Shown piece by piece: positions 1 through 10,131 of a stretch of 64,000 nt of DNA. Positions within the stretch are counted from its first letter, which is position 1. The number at the start of each line of letters is the position of its first letter. The stretch is from Oscarella lobularis (lineage: Eukaryota; Porifera; Homoscleromorpha; Homosclerophorida; Oscarellidae). The stretch lies in contig NC_089182.1 in NCBI RefSeq assembly GCF_947507565.1, forward strand, positions 2,046,001-2,110,000, in the 5' to 3' direction. The notes beneath the pieces were generated by a model. That model was not told the DNA's origin. It ran no database searches and saw only the letters and a list, made by a program, of their open reading frames with translations. A program made the position numbers and the translations under genes.

Positions 1-3000
1 CGGCCGGAACTCCGTTGCCGACAACCAGTTGGTCGTTTCGCGGTCAAGAGGTGCGGTTCGGCGTTCACGAGACGTACGCAACCGCAACGATCAGTACGCT
101 TAATCGGACGGCCGTCGACGCGATGAAGGACGGCGGTGTTTACGAGTGTCGCGGGCAAAACAGCATCGGAAATGCGGAGCCAATCAGCATCACGCTAAAA
201 TGTAGATTGCAAAAGTATCTGTGTTTTCTATTTGCATACGTACAGGTATTGCTTTAGTTTATCCGCACGTTGCTGTTGGACCTGAGAGCCAGGAGGTGTC
301 CTACGGGAAGAAGCTCGTTCTTACGTGCCTAGTGACGGCTTATCCGGCATCTCAGTTCTCTCCCATTGCGTGGTACAAAAACAATCAATCCGTATCGTCT
401 TCGCTTGTTGTAGATTGGATCGATCCGGAGAACGACACCTTTATCAGAAGTACGTTGACGATAAACGGCACGAACGTGAACGACGGAGGTAACTATACGT
501 GCCTCGACAATGAATCTCCTCGTCCGGCTTCTGTCATAAGTAAACCGGTTTTTTTGCACTCTTCTTCGATGACTTCAATTTTTCTGCTGTAGTCGGAAGT
601 CGGTTTGTATCGGATCCTCGCGGTGCAGCAGTCCTGGAAGGGACGACGGTTTCATTGACGTGCGAAATTATTGGATATCCGCCTGGCTATATTGTCTGGC
701 AAAAATCAAATGACAGCATCGTATATGAAGACGTCTCTTTGGGCGGCAACATCAACCAAGTCGACAAGCAAATATCGCAGTCTAGACAGACTACCCTCAC
801 GATAAAGGAAATACGGCGATCGAACGGAGGACGCTATCGGTGTCGTAGTCGAAGAATCTACTCGCGTTCAGCCGAGATGGACGTCCACTGTAACGACATT
901 TACTTTGTTGAAATTATAGCTAATCGGCGTGTTTAGACTTGCCGTCTATTCTCGAGGATTCCGTCTTTGGAAGTCTTCTCCTCGATTCGGGATCGTCTTT
1001 CGATATGTCGTGCACTGGTGACGGAAATCCGATTCCCGCGCTCCACTTTTACAAGACGTCACTGACTCCGCCTTATCTGACGAGAAGAATTCAAAGTGAC
1101 GACGTCGATCATGAATTGTCTCTCTCTTCCGACGGCAAGACGGCGACTCTGAACGTTTCGAACGTGGTGACGGCCTATTCCGGCAATTACTTCTGCCGAG
1201 TCCTAAATCGCTACGGTCACGTTGACTCCGGCAGATTAAAAATTCAAATTAATGGTTACAGTGTAGAGAAGTGTTGTTTTCTTTGTAAAATAATGTTGTC
1301 TATATAGGTCCTCCTTCGGGAATTGATCCGGCTGTCGTGACGGCAATCGAAAAGACTACGTCGAGTGTTACGTTTAGTTGGGCGGCGCCGTATGACGGTG
1401 GCAGCGCTATTCTCAACTACACCGTCAGTTTCAAGAGGGAAGAAAGTTCGAGCAATTACACATTTCTGACTGCAGTCGATAACGCGACGTTCGTCGCAAC
1501 GATATCTCGTCTCAGAGTATTCACGACGTATTTGATTCTCATTATCCCTACAAACAAGCTCGGCGAAGCTCAGGGAACGGTACCTGCGACAGTAAAGACA
1601 GAGCCTGGAGGTACGTCATCAGTATTTTTTGTTTGCTGCGAGGCCACCTAAGGGTCTTCTAGTTCCGTTGGCTCCTCGCAATTTTACAGCCGAAGTATGG
1701 AATTCCACGTCGGTGTTTGCGCAGTGGGAACCGCCACTATCCGAAGAGAACGGTATCGTTCGGTATTATCGCGTCTACTACGAGCGCGTGGGGGAAAGGG
1801 TGTCGTCGCCGCCGTACCAGCAGTTTATTCGCAATAACACGTCGGTGTTCCTTTTGGAATTGGAATCGTACGTTCGGTTTATTTTACATGTGAGATCCGT
1901 GAACGAATGGGAAGATGGTACGCAGTTGGAGGGGCCCCCAAGCGGTAATCAAACAGTGACTACATTTGAGGACGGTAAAGTGGCGATCTACTTGCTTTCT
2001 TAAATTAATTGACAAATCTGCTTACAGCTCCCACTGCTCCACGAAATGTGAGGGGAGTAGCAATTGCGGGTAGTACGTCGACGATGAGAGTTGTGTGGAG
2101 GGAGCCCGATCCTCCAAACGGCATCATTCGAAAGTATACTGTTTACTATCAGAATAAAATTGGAGGCGTGACGTTGAGCAAAGACGTCACGGGAGATAAA
2201 TTGTCTGCCGTGTTAGACAGTCTTGCTCTTTACGCGACGTACATCATTCAGGTCCGTGCATCCACGGAGACGCGGTCTAGTAGATAGTCTACTTGTCACA
2301 TATCTGACTCAGGTTCAGGCACAAACCATTAAACCGGGCCAACTCAGTCACCCGGTGGAGGGTACAACTAGTCAAGGGCGTACGTCAAATTCTTTGTTTT
2401 GTTGCTGCGAATTAATTTCCTTTTTGTAGTACCCAGTGCTCCCCGTCGTCTCGCAGTAACTGGCAATAGCACGACGACTGTGTCGCTCGAGTGGATAGCG
2501 CCTGCTACTTCTCGAGGCATTATTACTCAATACACTGTGAAAACACTGAACGCGCACTTTTCATCCGAGGTCTTTGACTTGGATTTTTTGTCTAGGTTTT
2601 CTACTCGGGAAATAAGACGTACAGTGGCCTTGGCAAAAAGATGGAGACGTTCTCAGCGAAATCAAGTCAAGACGTCAGACCGCCTCTCACGGCTTATACA
2701 GTGAATCGTTTGGCTCCGAATACCGAGTGGATTTTCTCCGTGACTGCAAGCACCGCTGGAGGAATGGGAAGCAGAAGCGCGACAGTGATAGGGAAAACGC
2801 TTGCTACTAGTATAGTATTCGCGCTAAACAGACTCGTCATCGCTGATGTTGCCTATAGGGCCTTTCGAAGTTTATTTGCCACCAGTTGATCCTTCAAAAT
2901 CTACGAGAACGACGGCGACGCTCACTTTGATCGACCCGTCAGAAGAGAACGGGGAAATTGGGTATTGCTCTCCCTCTTTTCTATAGCATTGCCTAATGAC

Positions 3001-3560
3001 GTTCTTGCTTAGCCAAATTGACGTCTTAGCCGCGTCGTCTCTCTCTGGAATTGCAAATTTTGAAGGTTACAAAGGAAACAGAACGTACTCTCCTGACTTG
3101 CCTGTCGAAACGATCTACGTGGCAGCTAGTTTTGAATCTCGCCAATTTCTCCCAACTGAATTCACCTTGGGAACAGGGCAAACGGTCAATGGCTATCTCA
3201 ATGGACAGTTGAAGTCAGACATGACGTACCAATGTGCACTTCGCGTGTACAGCGCTGTCAACGACTCCAGTTTCACAATCAGCAATACGCAGACGATTGG
3301 TAAGATACGAAACAACGGAACCAATCTCCCTCCTAACTTACGCGTGTCGTGTAGCGACGTCAGGTGCAAACGAAGGAGACGGTCAAGGTATAACTCTATT
3401 TGAGTCAAAAAGCTTGGAACTAAATAAACTATATCAAATAGTGTGCAGACACCTTCTTTTGGCCGTTGGCTCTGGCCTCGGCGGACTGTTCCTCGGTCTC
3501 GTTGTGACCGGCATCGTTCTTTACGTGGTGAAAGGAGATCGACTAAAAGATTCATGGTAA
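1..3560 (+). CDS. Ig/FN3 transmembrane receptor, 3' part, without phosphatase domains
   Basis: The window opens inside this multi-exon gene, so its 5' end is missing. Roughly one domain per exon is seen: four Ig domains (about 1-200, 246-545, 592-890, 937-1250), four FN3 domains (about 1306-1610, 1660-1975, 2027-2375, 2430-2815), then a receptor-phosphatase-type juxtamembrane module (2862-3300). The last exon encodes a hydrophobic helix (about 3448-3530, LLLAVGSGLGGLFLG onward) and a short tail ending KDSW. Domain for domain it matches the receptor phosphatase at 31901-42078, so it is a paralogue, presumably a cell-surface adhesion or recognition receptor. No phosphatase exons follow. The stop TAA at 3558 overlaps a sequence that looks like the ancestral splice donor (TG|gtaatc), in the same phase as the paralogue's donor after its membrane helix. 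The stop therefore probably arose by reading into an intron whose downstream exons were lost. Whether it is a decoy receptor or a decaying gene is not known. Confidence 0.8.
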
Positions 3561-4120
3561 TCCTATTGCCCACATCCTGGAATGACTACGTCACGCACGA
3601 AGCTAATTTCGAACAGCTAATCAAACCTAATCAATATGAAGACTCGAAAAGATCAGATTTTACTAATGCAGTAGTGGATTAGGGCGTAGATTTACTTGTT
3701 GCCTGGGGAGGAGGCTCTTTTCTCCGGATCCGCCTTCAAAAGATACATGAAAGGCGTAAGTAATCGAGCCAACGTTTTACGTAGGCCGCGGTTTACTTAG
3801 AGTAAGCTTAGTGACTTGGTGCTTAGAGTGCCTAAGGTTTCTCGATATCCGCCTTCGAGTCTCCCATACCACAATAACACTGTTTGTTGTATTACATGTA
3901 GTCACTAAGGATATGCGTAAACCCGTGTACGTACTAATGTAATGTCTAAAATGATCGAGTCATCTTGAGTGCTTGAGGTGTTGGGGTTCAAATGCACTTT
4001 GGCCCAAAAAAATTATCATAGAAAAGCCATAGAAGCATTCGCGGAAATATCATTACCGCAAATCGAAACCGCCCACGAAGTTTTTGGTAGGTACGGGCTT
4101 TTAAATTCCCGGTTAACAAA
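3561..4120. other. Intergenic, no gene seen
   Basis: I see no supportable coding sequence here. The first 120 bases are similar to the sequence downstream of the receptor-tail fragments at 5698 and 12933, so they are receptor-derived intronic or flanking DNA. The rest shows nothing recognisable up to the ARMC7 start at 4121. Confidence 0.5.
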
Positions 4121-4737
4121 ATGTCGAGGAAGCGAAAAGACACCCGTTTCGACGCGTCCGAACGCCTCCAGTACCTTCAGTCGCTCGTAACCGAATACCA
4201 AGACACGAAGAAGCAAGAATCAAAGGAGCAAATCGTCGCAAACCTAGCGAATTTCGCCTACGATCCGTCCAACTTTCCCCATCTTCGCCGCTTGAACGTT
4301 CTCGGCCTCTTTCTCGACGCCCTAACCGAGCCGCACGATCGCCTAGTCGAATTCGGTCTCGGCGGCCTCTGCAACGCGAGCGTCGATCCCGAAAATCGCG
4401 ATCGAATCGCCGAAAACGGCGGCATCGTTCGAATCGCACGCTACGGTCTCTCGAGCCCAAACGAGGAGACCGTCATATCGGCGCTAGGAACTCTGATACA
4501 ATTGGCCGTCGTGACGTCATCACGACCGCCGCCGTCGCCGTCAATCCGATCGCAGATTGAGTCCGATTCCGTCGTCGAATGTGCGACCAGGTTTTTTAGA
4601 ATAATTCGATTTGCGAACGAAAATTCGCTCAGAGCATCCCTCGTTTCAGATACGCCGACTCGGTTAATCCGCGGCTTCGCAATCTGGCGACGATATTTCT
4701 GACCGACGTCGTCGTTCGCGACCGGCAAATTCGATGA
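4121..4737 (+). CDS. ARMC7: ARMC7, intact copy (armadillo repeat-containing 7)
   Basis: Two exons, 4121-4590 and 4650-4737, joined by a 59-bp GT-AG intron, give 185 residues; vertebrate ARMC7 is just under 200. The family core is clear: [40 protein letters not shown] and [12 protein letters not shown]. Splicing restores the C-terminal helix ([12 protein letters not shown]). Reading through the intron instead gives a wrong tail, so the intron is needed. ARMC7 is a small armadillo-repeat protein associated with splicing complexes in other animals; its exact role here is inferred from the family. Of five ARMC7-related segments in this window this is the only one with an uninterrupted frame. Its upstream DNA differs from that of the other two larger copies, so it may use a different promoter. 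Confidence 0.88.
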
Positions 4738-4926
4738 GTCTATTCGTCACGTGCGTCCCAATTCGCTGCGATCACGTGCGATGCGTGGGGAAAGAAGTCG
4801 TCGGGTTGATTGGATTAGGGACAGAAGGGGACTTGCAGTCAAATTGATTCGTGGGCGTGTCTAAACGAGCACTAGAAATTCCGCACTACGCCTCTCAGTT
4901 GTCCTCTCCGAGCCGGAGGAATCGTC

Positions 4927-5698
4927 ATGCTTCATCTATCGCTCATTTTCGTTCTATTTGTCTTCCACTCGTCTCCATCTCACGCTGACGAGACGCTTGG
5001 TCAGATTTTTCTAGCCTACGCATTTTTTAATCTCTGCCTATAGGTCCTTTCGAAGTTTACTTGCCACCAGTTGATCCTTGAGAACTACGGCGACGCTCAC
5101 TTTGATCGAACCGTCAGAAGAGAACGGGGAAATTGGGTATTGCTCTCCCTCTTTTCTATAGCATTGCCTAATGACGTTCTTGCTTAGCCAAATTGACGTC
5201 TTAGCCGCGTCGTCTCTCTCTGGTATTGTAAATTTTGAGGGATACGAAGGAAACAGATCGTATTCTCCTGACTTGCCTGTCGAAGCGATCTACGTGGCAG
5301 CTCGTTTTGAATTTCGCCAATTTCTCCCAACTGAATTCACCCTGGGAACGGGGGTGAAGTCAGGCATAACTTACCAATGTGCACTTTGCGTGTACAGCGC
5401 TGTCAACGACTCCAGTTTCACAATCAGCAATACGCAGACGATTGGTAAGATACGAAAATTAGAACGAATGTCTTCGTAGACTTGCTTGCGTCGTGTAGCG
5501 ACGTCAAGTGCGAATGAAGGAGACGGTCAAGGTAACTCTACTTGAGTCAAAAAGCTGTGGACTAAAGTATATTGAATAGTGTGCAGACACCTTCTTTTGG
5601 GCCTTGGCTCTGGCCTCGGTGGACTCGTCCTGGGTCTCATTGTGACCGGCATCGTTCTTTACGTAGTGAAAGGAGATCGACTAAAAGATTCATGTTAA
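4927..5698 (+). pseudogene. Chimera: ADAMTS signal-peptide exon joined to receptor tail (copy 1)
   Basis: Exon 4927-4999 encodes a signal peptide ([16 protein letters not shown], then ADETL) nearly identical to exon 1 of the ADAMTS gene at 26099. The following intron (5000-5043) begins like ADAMTS intron 1 and ends like the receptor intron before position 2862. It splices in phase to a receptor exon starting PFEVYLPPVDP. A 10-bp deletion relative to the parent receptor makes a TGA at 5079, so the joined frame is only 36 residues. The remaining receptor exons, including the juxtamembrane module and a membrane helix ending at 5698, are still recognisable but cannot be reached in frame. I call it a pseudogene; a short secreted peptide is formally possible. 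Confidence 0.75.
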
Positions 5699-5807
5699 TT
5701 CTCTTATCCACATTCCGGAATGCATGATCACGTCATGCGCGAGGCTATTTTCGAACAGCTAATCAAAACACCTAACCAATAGGAACTCGCTAATATGAAG
5801 ACTTCCA

Positions 5808-6412
5808 CGCGTCTGAATGCCTCCAGTACCTTCAATCGCTTGTAAACGAATAGAAAGACACGAAGGAGCAAGAATCGAAGGAGCAAATCGTCACAAACTT
5901 AGCGAACGTCGCCTACGATCCGTCCTTTCCCACCTTCGCCGCTTGAACCATGAATCCATGCTTGAACGCGCTCTCGGCCTCTTTCTTTATGCAATAGAAC
6001 AATTTGACCATTCTAATATGCTTTGGGGCCTCCCAACACAATTTACTTGACCCACCACAGAAGATGATCTTGAAGCTGGGTCGATGAAACGAAAGCATAC
6101 CAGTAACTGACAACTTCAAGTCAAGACGACTGGCGTTTTTCGCTGGCTTAATTAAAGATTGGCGGTTTTCCTAGAGAAAGGGAAGCATTAATTCGGTATC
6201 AAGAAGCGAAAGGCCAAGCGGACAAACTTTTCAAGGTCCAAGCCATACATGTACCCTGCCCTTCTCATATATTATCTCTGATGTCATTACCTTCGAATAA
6301 TCTTACAGCGTATAACGATTCGATTGGGGCTTCTTTTCACGCCTGGTACCGCCGACGCTTTGCAATCTTGCGACGATATTTCTGGCCGATTCAATGAGTC
6401 TATTCATCGCTG
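5808..6412 (+). pseudogene. ARMC7 relic (copy 1), interrupted by NXPE 5' sequence
   Basis: Positions 5808-5950 match ARMC7 exon 1 with an in-frame stop after LVNE and several small deletions. Positions about 6340-6412 match ARMC7 exon 2. Between them, about 6050-6240 resembles the first exon and intron of the neighbouring NXPE-like gene. This is an old broken ARMC7 copy into which other sequence was placed. Confidence 0.7.
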
Positions 6413-6514
6413 AGCATTTTCCTTTGTTCAAGTACAAAAGACACAGTACACAAAGTGTGAGTCGGCAGCAAATGAGTAAACACAACACTGAACATACCAA
6501 TGAATTCTACTCGA

Positions 6515-8491
6515 TCATTTAGTGCAATCACGTTTAGGGCGAAAAATGCTACATAACAGCTTGAGTTCTTCAAGAATAACGTCAGGCGGATAGTGTACAC
6601 AGGGTTTGTGCGGACTGCCCAAGAACATTTCCCAAATGTCCAAAAATACGACGTTCGGTTTTCCTTCAAGAAACTTCCTAGCTAAATCATTATAGTAGCG
6701 CAGTTTGTAATCGTTTTGCGTAGTAGACCAAGCTCCTCTTGCATTTGCCGCAACGTAGACAAGCCTTGTTGTTGGCATCCGTTTGTAAAGACGGTCAAGA
6801 GCGTCAGATATGTCCTTCATTTTTAGTCTAAACATTTCGGTGGGGACGGAAATGAAGTGATGATTGGTATTGAATATAACGTTATCAAATTCTCTCAGCT
6901 TATCCGTTGAGCCAATGTCGTCAAGAATGTCCGACGTCCAATTTGTGGTTGAGAAATGCAGTGAATGTATTGTACGAATAGGCAGACCGTGAAACGTGTA
7001 CCAGACAGAAAAGTTAAGATTCGGAAATTCCTCTTGGAAGTGCATCAGTGGAGAAAGAGGTTCCCTTTTGTCTCTCAATATGTAACGAATTTCATCAACA
7101 ATGATTCGCAGCGTCGAATCACCAATAAACAGTAGTTTACTGTTTTTGAGGCAGTTCTTGATCAATGGAATAGAGTCACACTGTGCATTGCAGAGAGAGT
7201 TTGTGTAGACTTTTCCAAGCCAATAGCCTTGTGGACGAATGTAAGAGAAATTAGAGCACAAAGCAGAAGGCAGCGGAGTGGCAACATCTAGATGCAATAA
7301 TAATAATATTGTGTAAGTCTTCAATTACATTAGTTAAAGTATTCACCTGATTTATGTATGACAATGCTCCTTTTTTCCAATTTTGTCATTTTCTCTCTAA
7401 TTGTCTGATGAGCATTAGTTGAAGTGATTATTCCTTTGTTCCGAAGGTAATTTTCCGTTCCAGACATCGCTTTGTTGTAATAGCACCATGATATTTGATC
7501 ACATGAAGAGTCGTCTGGTTTTGCACAAGTTCCGTACCAGTAGTGACGCGGAACACTCACACCGCACTCTTCTTTTGATTCAAGAAACGGTTTTGTTCCA
7601 AACCGACACTTACCAAACGGCTTTTTCATTTTAATAAAACTAGATCGTAATGGACCCATGGTCTTGTGAGCAAAGTGCAGTTCATCTGTTGTCGTATTCT
7701 CGTACACACAATCAAAAGCAAAGTTGACGGCGTCGTAATGTCGAACGAAATATCCAGCTCGGCTCGACAAAAACATTGTGACTTGAATTTCCGTTTCACC
7801 CGCCCAGTTGGGATTGAATTCAATAAGGTAGGTACCATTGTCAAAATTGTAGACTTTGCCAAACTGAGTGGCAGAAGGCACTTTACATGTCATCTTGACG
7901 TAGATAAGCTCGCCGCCACCTGCTTTAATTTTATCGTTGCTTGATCTAACGGTCAGACGAATATAGATGGGTGATCCCTGTTTAGGATTTGACGTTATAA
8001 GTTGCCAGTAGCTTTTGGAAGGATTCGTCTCGACAGCTGAAATATAATGTTGCACAAAGGACAATGATTCAGTTTCTATTTAGGACTCACGCTCAACGTC
8101 ACTTTGACACAGGTCTCGAAGTTCTTCTTGACCGACGTACCTAAATTCTGGCTCTAAAAGCACAAAGCGACTCGTTGGATTGCGGTAGTTTATGTATGTA
8201 CTAGTAGAAAGACTAGCTATAACGTGTACGGGCCGGCGGGGCCCCGCCGCGCGTCGCCCATGCATGCAGTTCCCAAGAAAATGTACTCGCCCAACCACAG
8301 AAGAATGACCTTGAAGCTACAGCTACACTGGGTCGACGAAAAAACGAAAGCATACCAGTAACTGACAACTTCAAGTCAGGACGACTGGCGTTCACTTGCA
8401 GCTTCATGATTGGCGGCGGTTGATGTATTGCCATCGATTTATTATCGATGGCTGATGCTGAAAAGAGGAGTACAATTACTAGTAAAAGCAT
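6515..8491 (-). CDS. NXPE-family-like secreted protein, copy 1
   Basis: Four exons on the minus strand: 8491-8356, 8216-8091, 8036-7347 and 7287-6515, all GT-AG and in frame, giving 574 residues, close to the usual NXPE length. The start ATG at 8491 opens a signal peptide (MLLLVIVLLFSASA). The middle exon carries a filamin/Ig-like region (SPIYIRLTVRSS, YLIEFNPNWAGETEI). A cysteine-rich linker follows, and the last exon holds a PC-esterase/SGNH-like domain with the motif LLFIGDSTLRI. NXPE proteins are secreted or luminal and mostly of unknown substrate; some esterase relatives modify glycans. The expected C-terminal DxxH is not obvious: near the end the sequence is HKPCVHYPPD. An almost identical second copy lies at 13749-15722. 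Confidence 0.8.
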
Positions 8492-8643
8492 TTGGGATAG
8501 GAAGACTACGAAGAGGCAGTTGCGTTTGTCTAAAGAAAGAAGCCTTTGGTATCGAGAGGCGAAAGGCCACGGGCCAATGCCACGTACGCAGGCGGGAGTT
8601 CGACGCCATTAGATCCGTTCCAGAGCACTAAATTTAGGCTCTA

Positions 8644-8695
8644 GGCCGTTCAGGGCAAGTAGCGCGCGCGGGGAGGGTCAGAGGCTACCTGTCCT
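8644..8695. repeat. 52-bp repeat shared with 21088-21139
   Basis: A 52-bp sequence starting GGCCGTTCAGGGCAAG and ending GGCTACCTGTCCT is the same at both places. It sits immediately after the end of duplication unit 1. At 21088 it abuts the right inverted repeat of the RING/transposase-like locus. It may be a mobile-element terminus. Confidence 0.7.
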
Positions 8696-8708
8696 ACCAC
8701 GATTCTAG

Positions 8709-9302
8709 CATAGATGTATGAGAGACAACTCCCTTAGTCACGTGACCGATTCCTTAGTACACCAGCGATTCGACACTTCAGCGACACCACGTCTGACTCG
8801 CTACGTCCCGTATATTCTCTCAATTTCTCTCGCGTTTATAGTCGAAAACCACTCGAAACCGAACCGCGCAATGCACGGTCGCTAATCGATTGTATTAGCT
8901 AGTTATAGACCGGGGTGTCTGGGCCGTAATCTTCGCCCGCGTACACGGGGGGCGAGTATTCTCCTACGCACTTCTGCTTTCGAGTGTCCTTTTTCGCGAT
9001 TCTCCTTTTATTTGCTATGGAGCAGTGTTTCAGGGGATGATCCTAAACTCGCATGCTCTTAGTCGCGTGTTCGAAGACAAAAACTTCTGTTGTCATCGCT
9101 AATCTCGAAGAGACTAAGCTCGCACGACTACTGTGCGTTAGAGCAACGTTTAGCGGTCCAAAACTGCTGCACGTTCAGCGGTTATGCCGAAAAGGAAAGT
9201 GTAATTACCATGCATGAAGTTACCTATTGACGAGTCACACTTAGTTACGCACATATATCACGTGACTAAGGGAGTTGCCAATCCCTCTCTCATACATCTA
9301 TG
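8709..9302. mobile_element. Non-autonomous TIR element (MITE), about 594 bp
   Basis: The ends are inverted repeats: CATAGATGTATGAGAG at the left and its complement at the right, followed on both sides by a second matched block (ACTCCCTTAGTCACGTGA and its complement). The element is flanked by the direct repeat ATTCTAG (8702-8708 and 9303-9309), possibly extended to GATTCTAG, a target-site duplication of 7-8 bp. That size would suit a hAT-type element, but no transposase is encoded and the class is uncertain. Confidence 0.75.
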
Positions 9303-9309
9303 ATTCTAG

Positions 9310-9370
9310 TATCCGTGGTCCTGTACGGTTATAGTCCTTCACTATAACCGTGGTCTTTCAACCAGGGATA
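9310..9370. repeat. Short perfect-arm hairpin repeat, copy 1
   Basis: A 61-bp palindrome-like unit: outer arms TATCC.TGGT and ACCAGGGATA, inner arms CGGTTATAGT and ACTATAACCG around CCTTC. A near-identical copy is at 24988-25046. Both mark the left edge of sequence shared between the upstream regions of ARMC7 copies 2 and 3. Confidence 0.75.
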
Positions 9371-10004
9371 CTAGAGAATGATGGCCCGGTGTTCACCGTG
9401 TTGCCATCATGCAGAGCCTCCCACCGCTTACCGTACGCGAGTGCATAACATAGTGTGACGTCAAAAAATATTACATCACACTATGTTATGACAACATAAG
9501 TTATGTTGTGACATATTCACGTGGTCATTACAGCCGTTAGCTACTACAGCTCAGTCCTACCTACATACTGTAAATACTTGCATGATTGCAATGTTCTCCT
9601 AATTAGGCGCTTTCCTGACGTACTGTATTTGATAATGTGCTCTGTGTGTATTGAGGAGGACCTATGCATGTGTACGGGTCATATTTCCTGTTACCCGTAC
9701 GTACATACCCACCCACATACTGTACATGAGTGGATACTTTTGATTGTGACGTCAGAGCGTGACAATCAAAACTGTCGTTTCGGTTTCTCAGCGCATTTAT
9801 AACACGGAAAATAGCACAGATCAATTGGAAACATGGTTTTCTAAGCATTTTTTCCGTTTATGAAAGAAAAAACCCCTTTTTCGCGCCGTAAATCGCCTTT
9901 TTTGGGGCACCGTTTTGGGCCCTATGTCGCGCATGCGCTGTACGAAAAAACGGGTTTTTAAGTTACGTCACAATACCGAGCGTGACGAACAGACATACAT
10001 ACAT

Positions 10005-10047
<43 letters not shown>

Positions 10048-10131
10048 CTTCCGGCCCTAAGATCACGTTTGAGAGAGCCTCCCTCCGCCGTTATACGGGC
10101 TCCACCCGTACAACTCTGGTGGTCGGCTCCA
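9371..10131 (+). mobile_element. Interspersed element, copy A (head of a head-to-tail pair)
   Basis: The 761-bp unit starts CTAGAGAATGATGG and ends GGTCGGCTCCA. It has no long terminal inverted repeats. It has strong internal hairpins near the start (ATGATGGC and GCCATCAT), in the middle (CATAACATAGTGTGA and its complement), and near the end (GTTATACGGG facing CCCGTACAAC), plus an internal ACAG microsatellite. Copy B follows directly and an inverted copy C is at 55160-56564. The related locus at 25046/25047 is the unoccupied site, which fixes the outer ends. No coding capacity is seen. Confidence 0.75.
10005..10046 (+). repeat. ACAG/GACA microsatellite inside copy A
   Basis: About ten tandem copies of the tetranucleotide ACAG follow a short ACAT run. 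The same motif is shorter in copy B (about 11009-11027) and appears as TGTC in the inverted copy C (about 55249-55286), so the microsatellite belongs to the element. Confidence 0.9.

Larger units (their letters stand above)
4121..8640. repeat. Segmental duplication, unit 1
   Basis: This segment is repeated about 7,234 bp downstream (11345-15875). The two share the order ARMC7, signal-peptide exon plus receptor tail, ARMC7 relic, NXPE-like gene. Most of the length differs by only scattered substitutions and small indels. The shared sequence stops at the motif AATTTAGGCTCT, after which the units continue into different repeats. Confidence 0.9.

Noticed and set aside
4113-4728. Minus-strand open frames over ARMC7 (also at 11054-11969 and 25018-25911)
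   Set aside because: Antisense shadows of the ARMC7 coding sequence, rich in Arg and Asp, without family matches.
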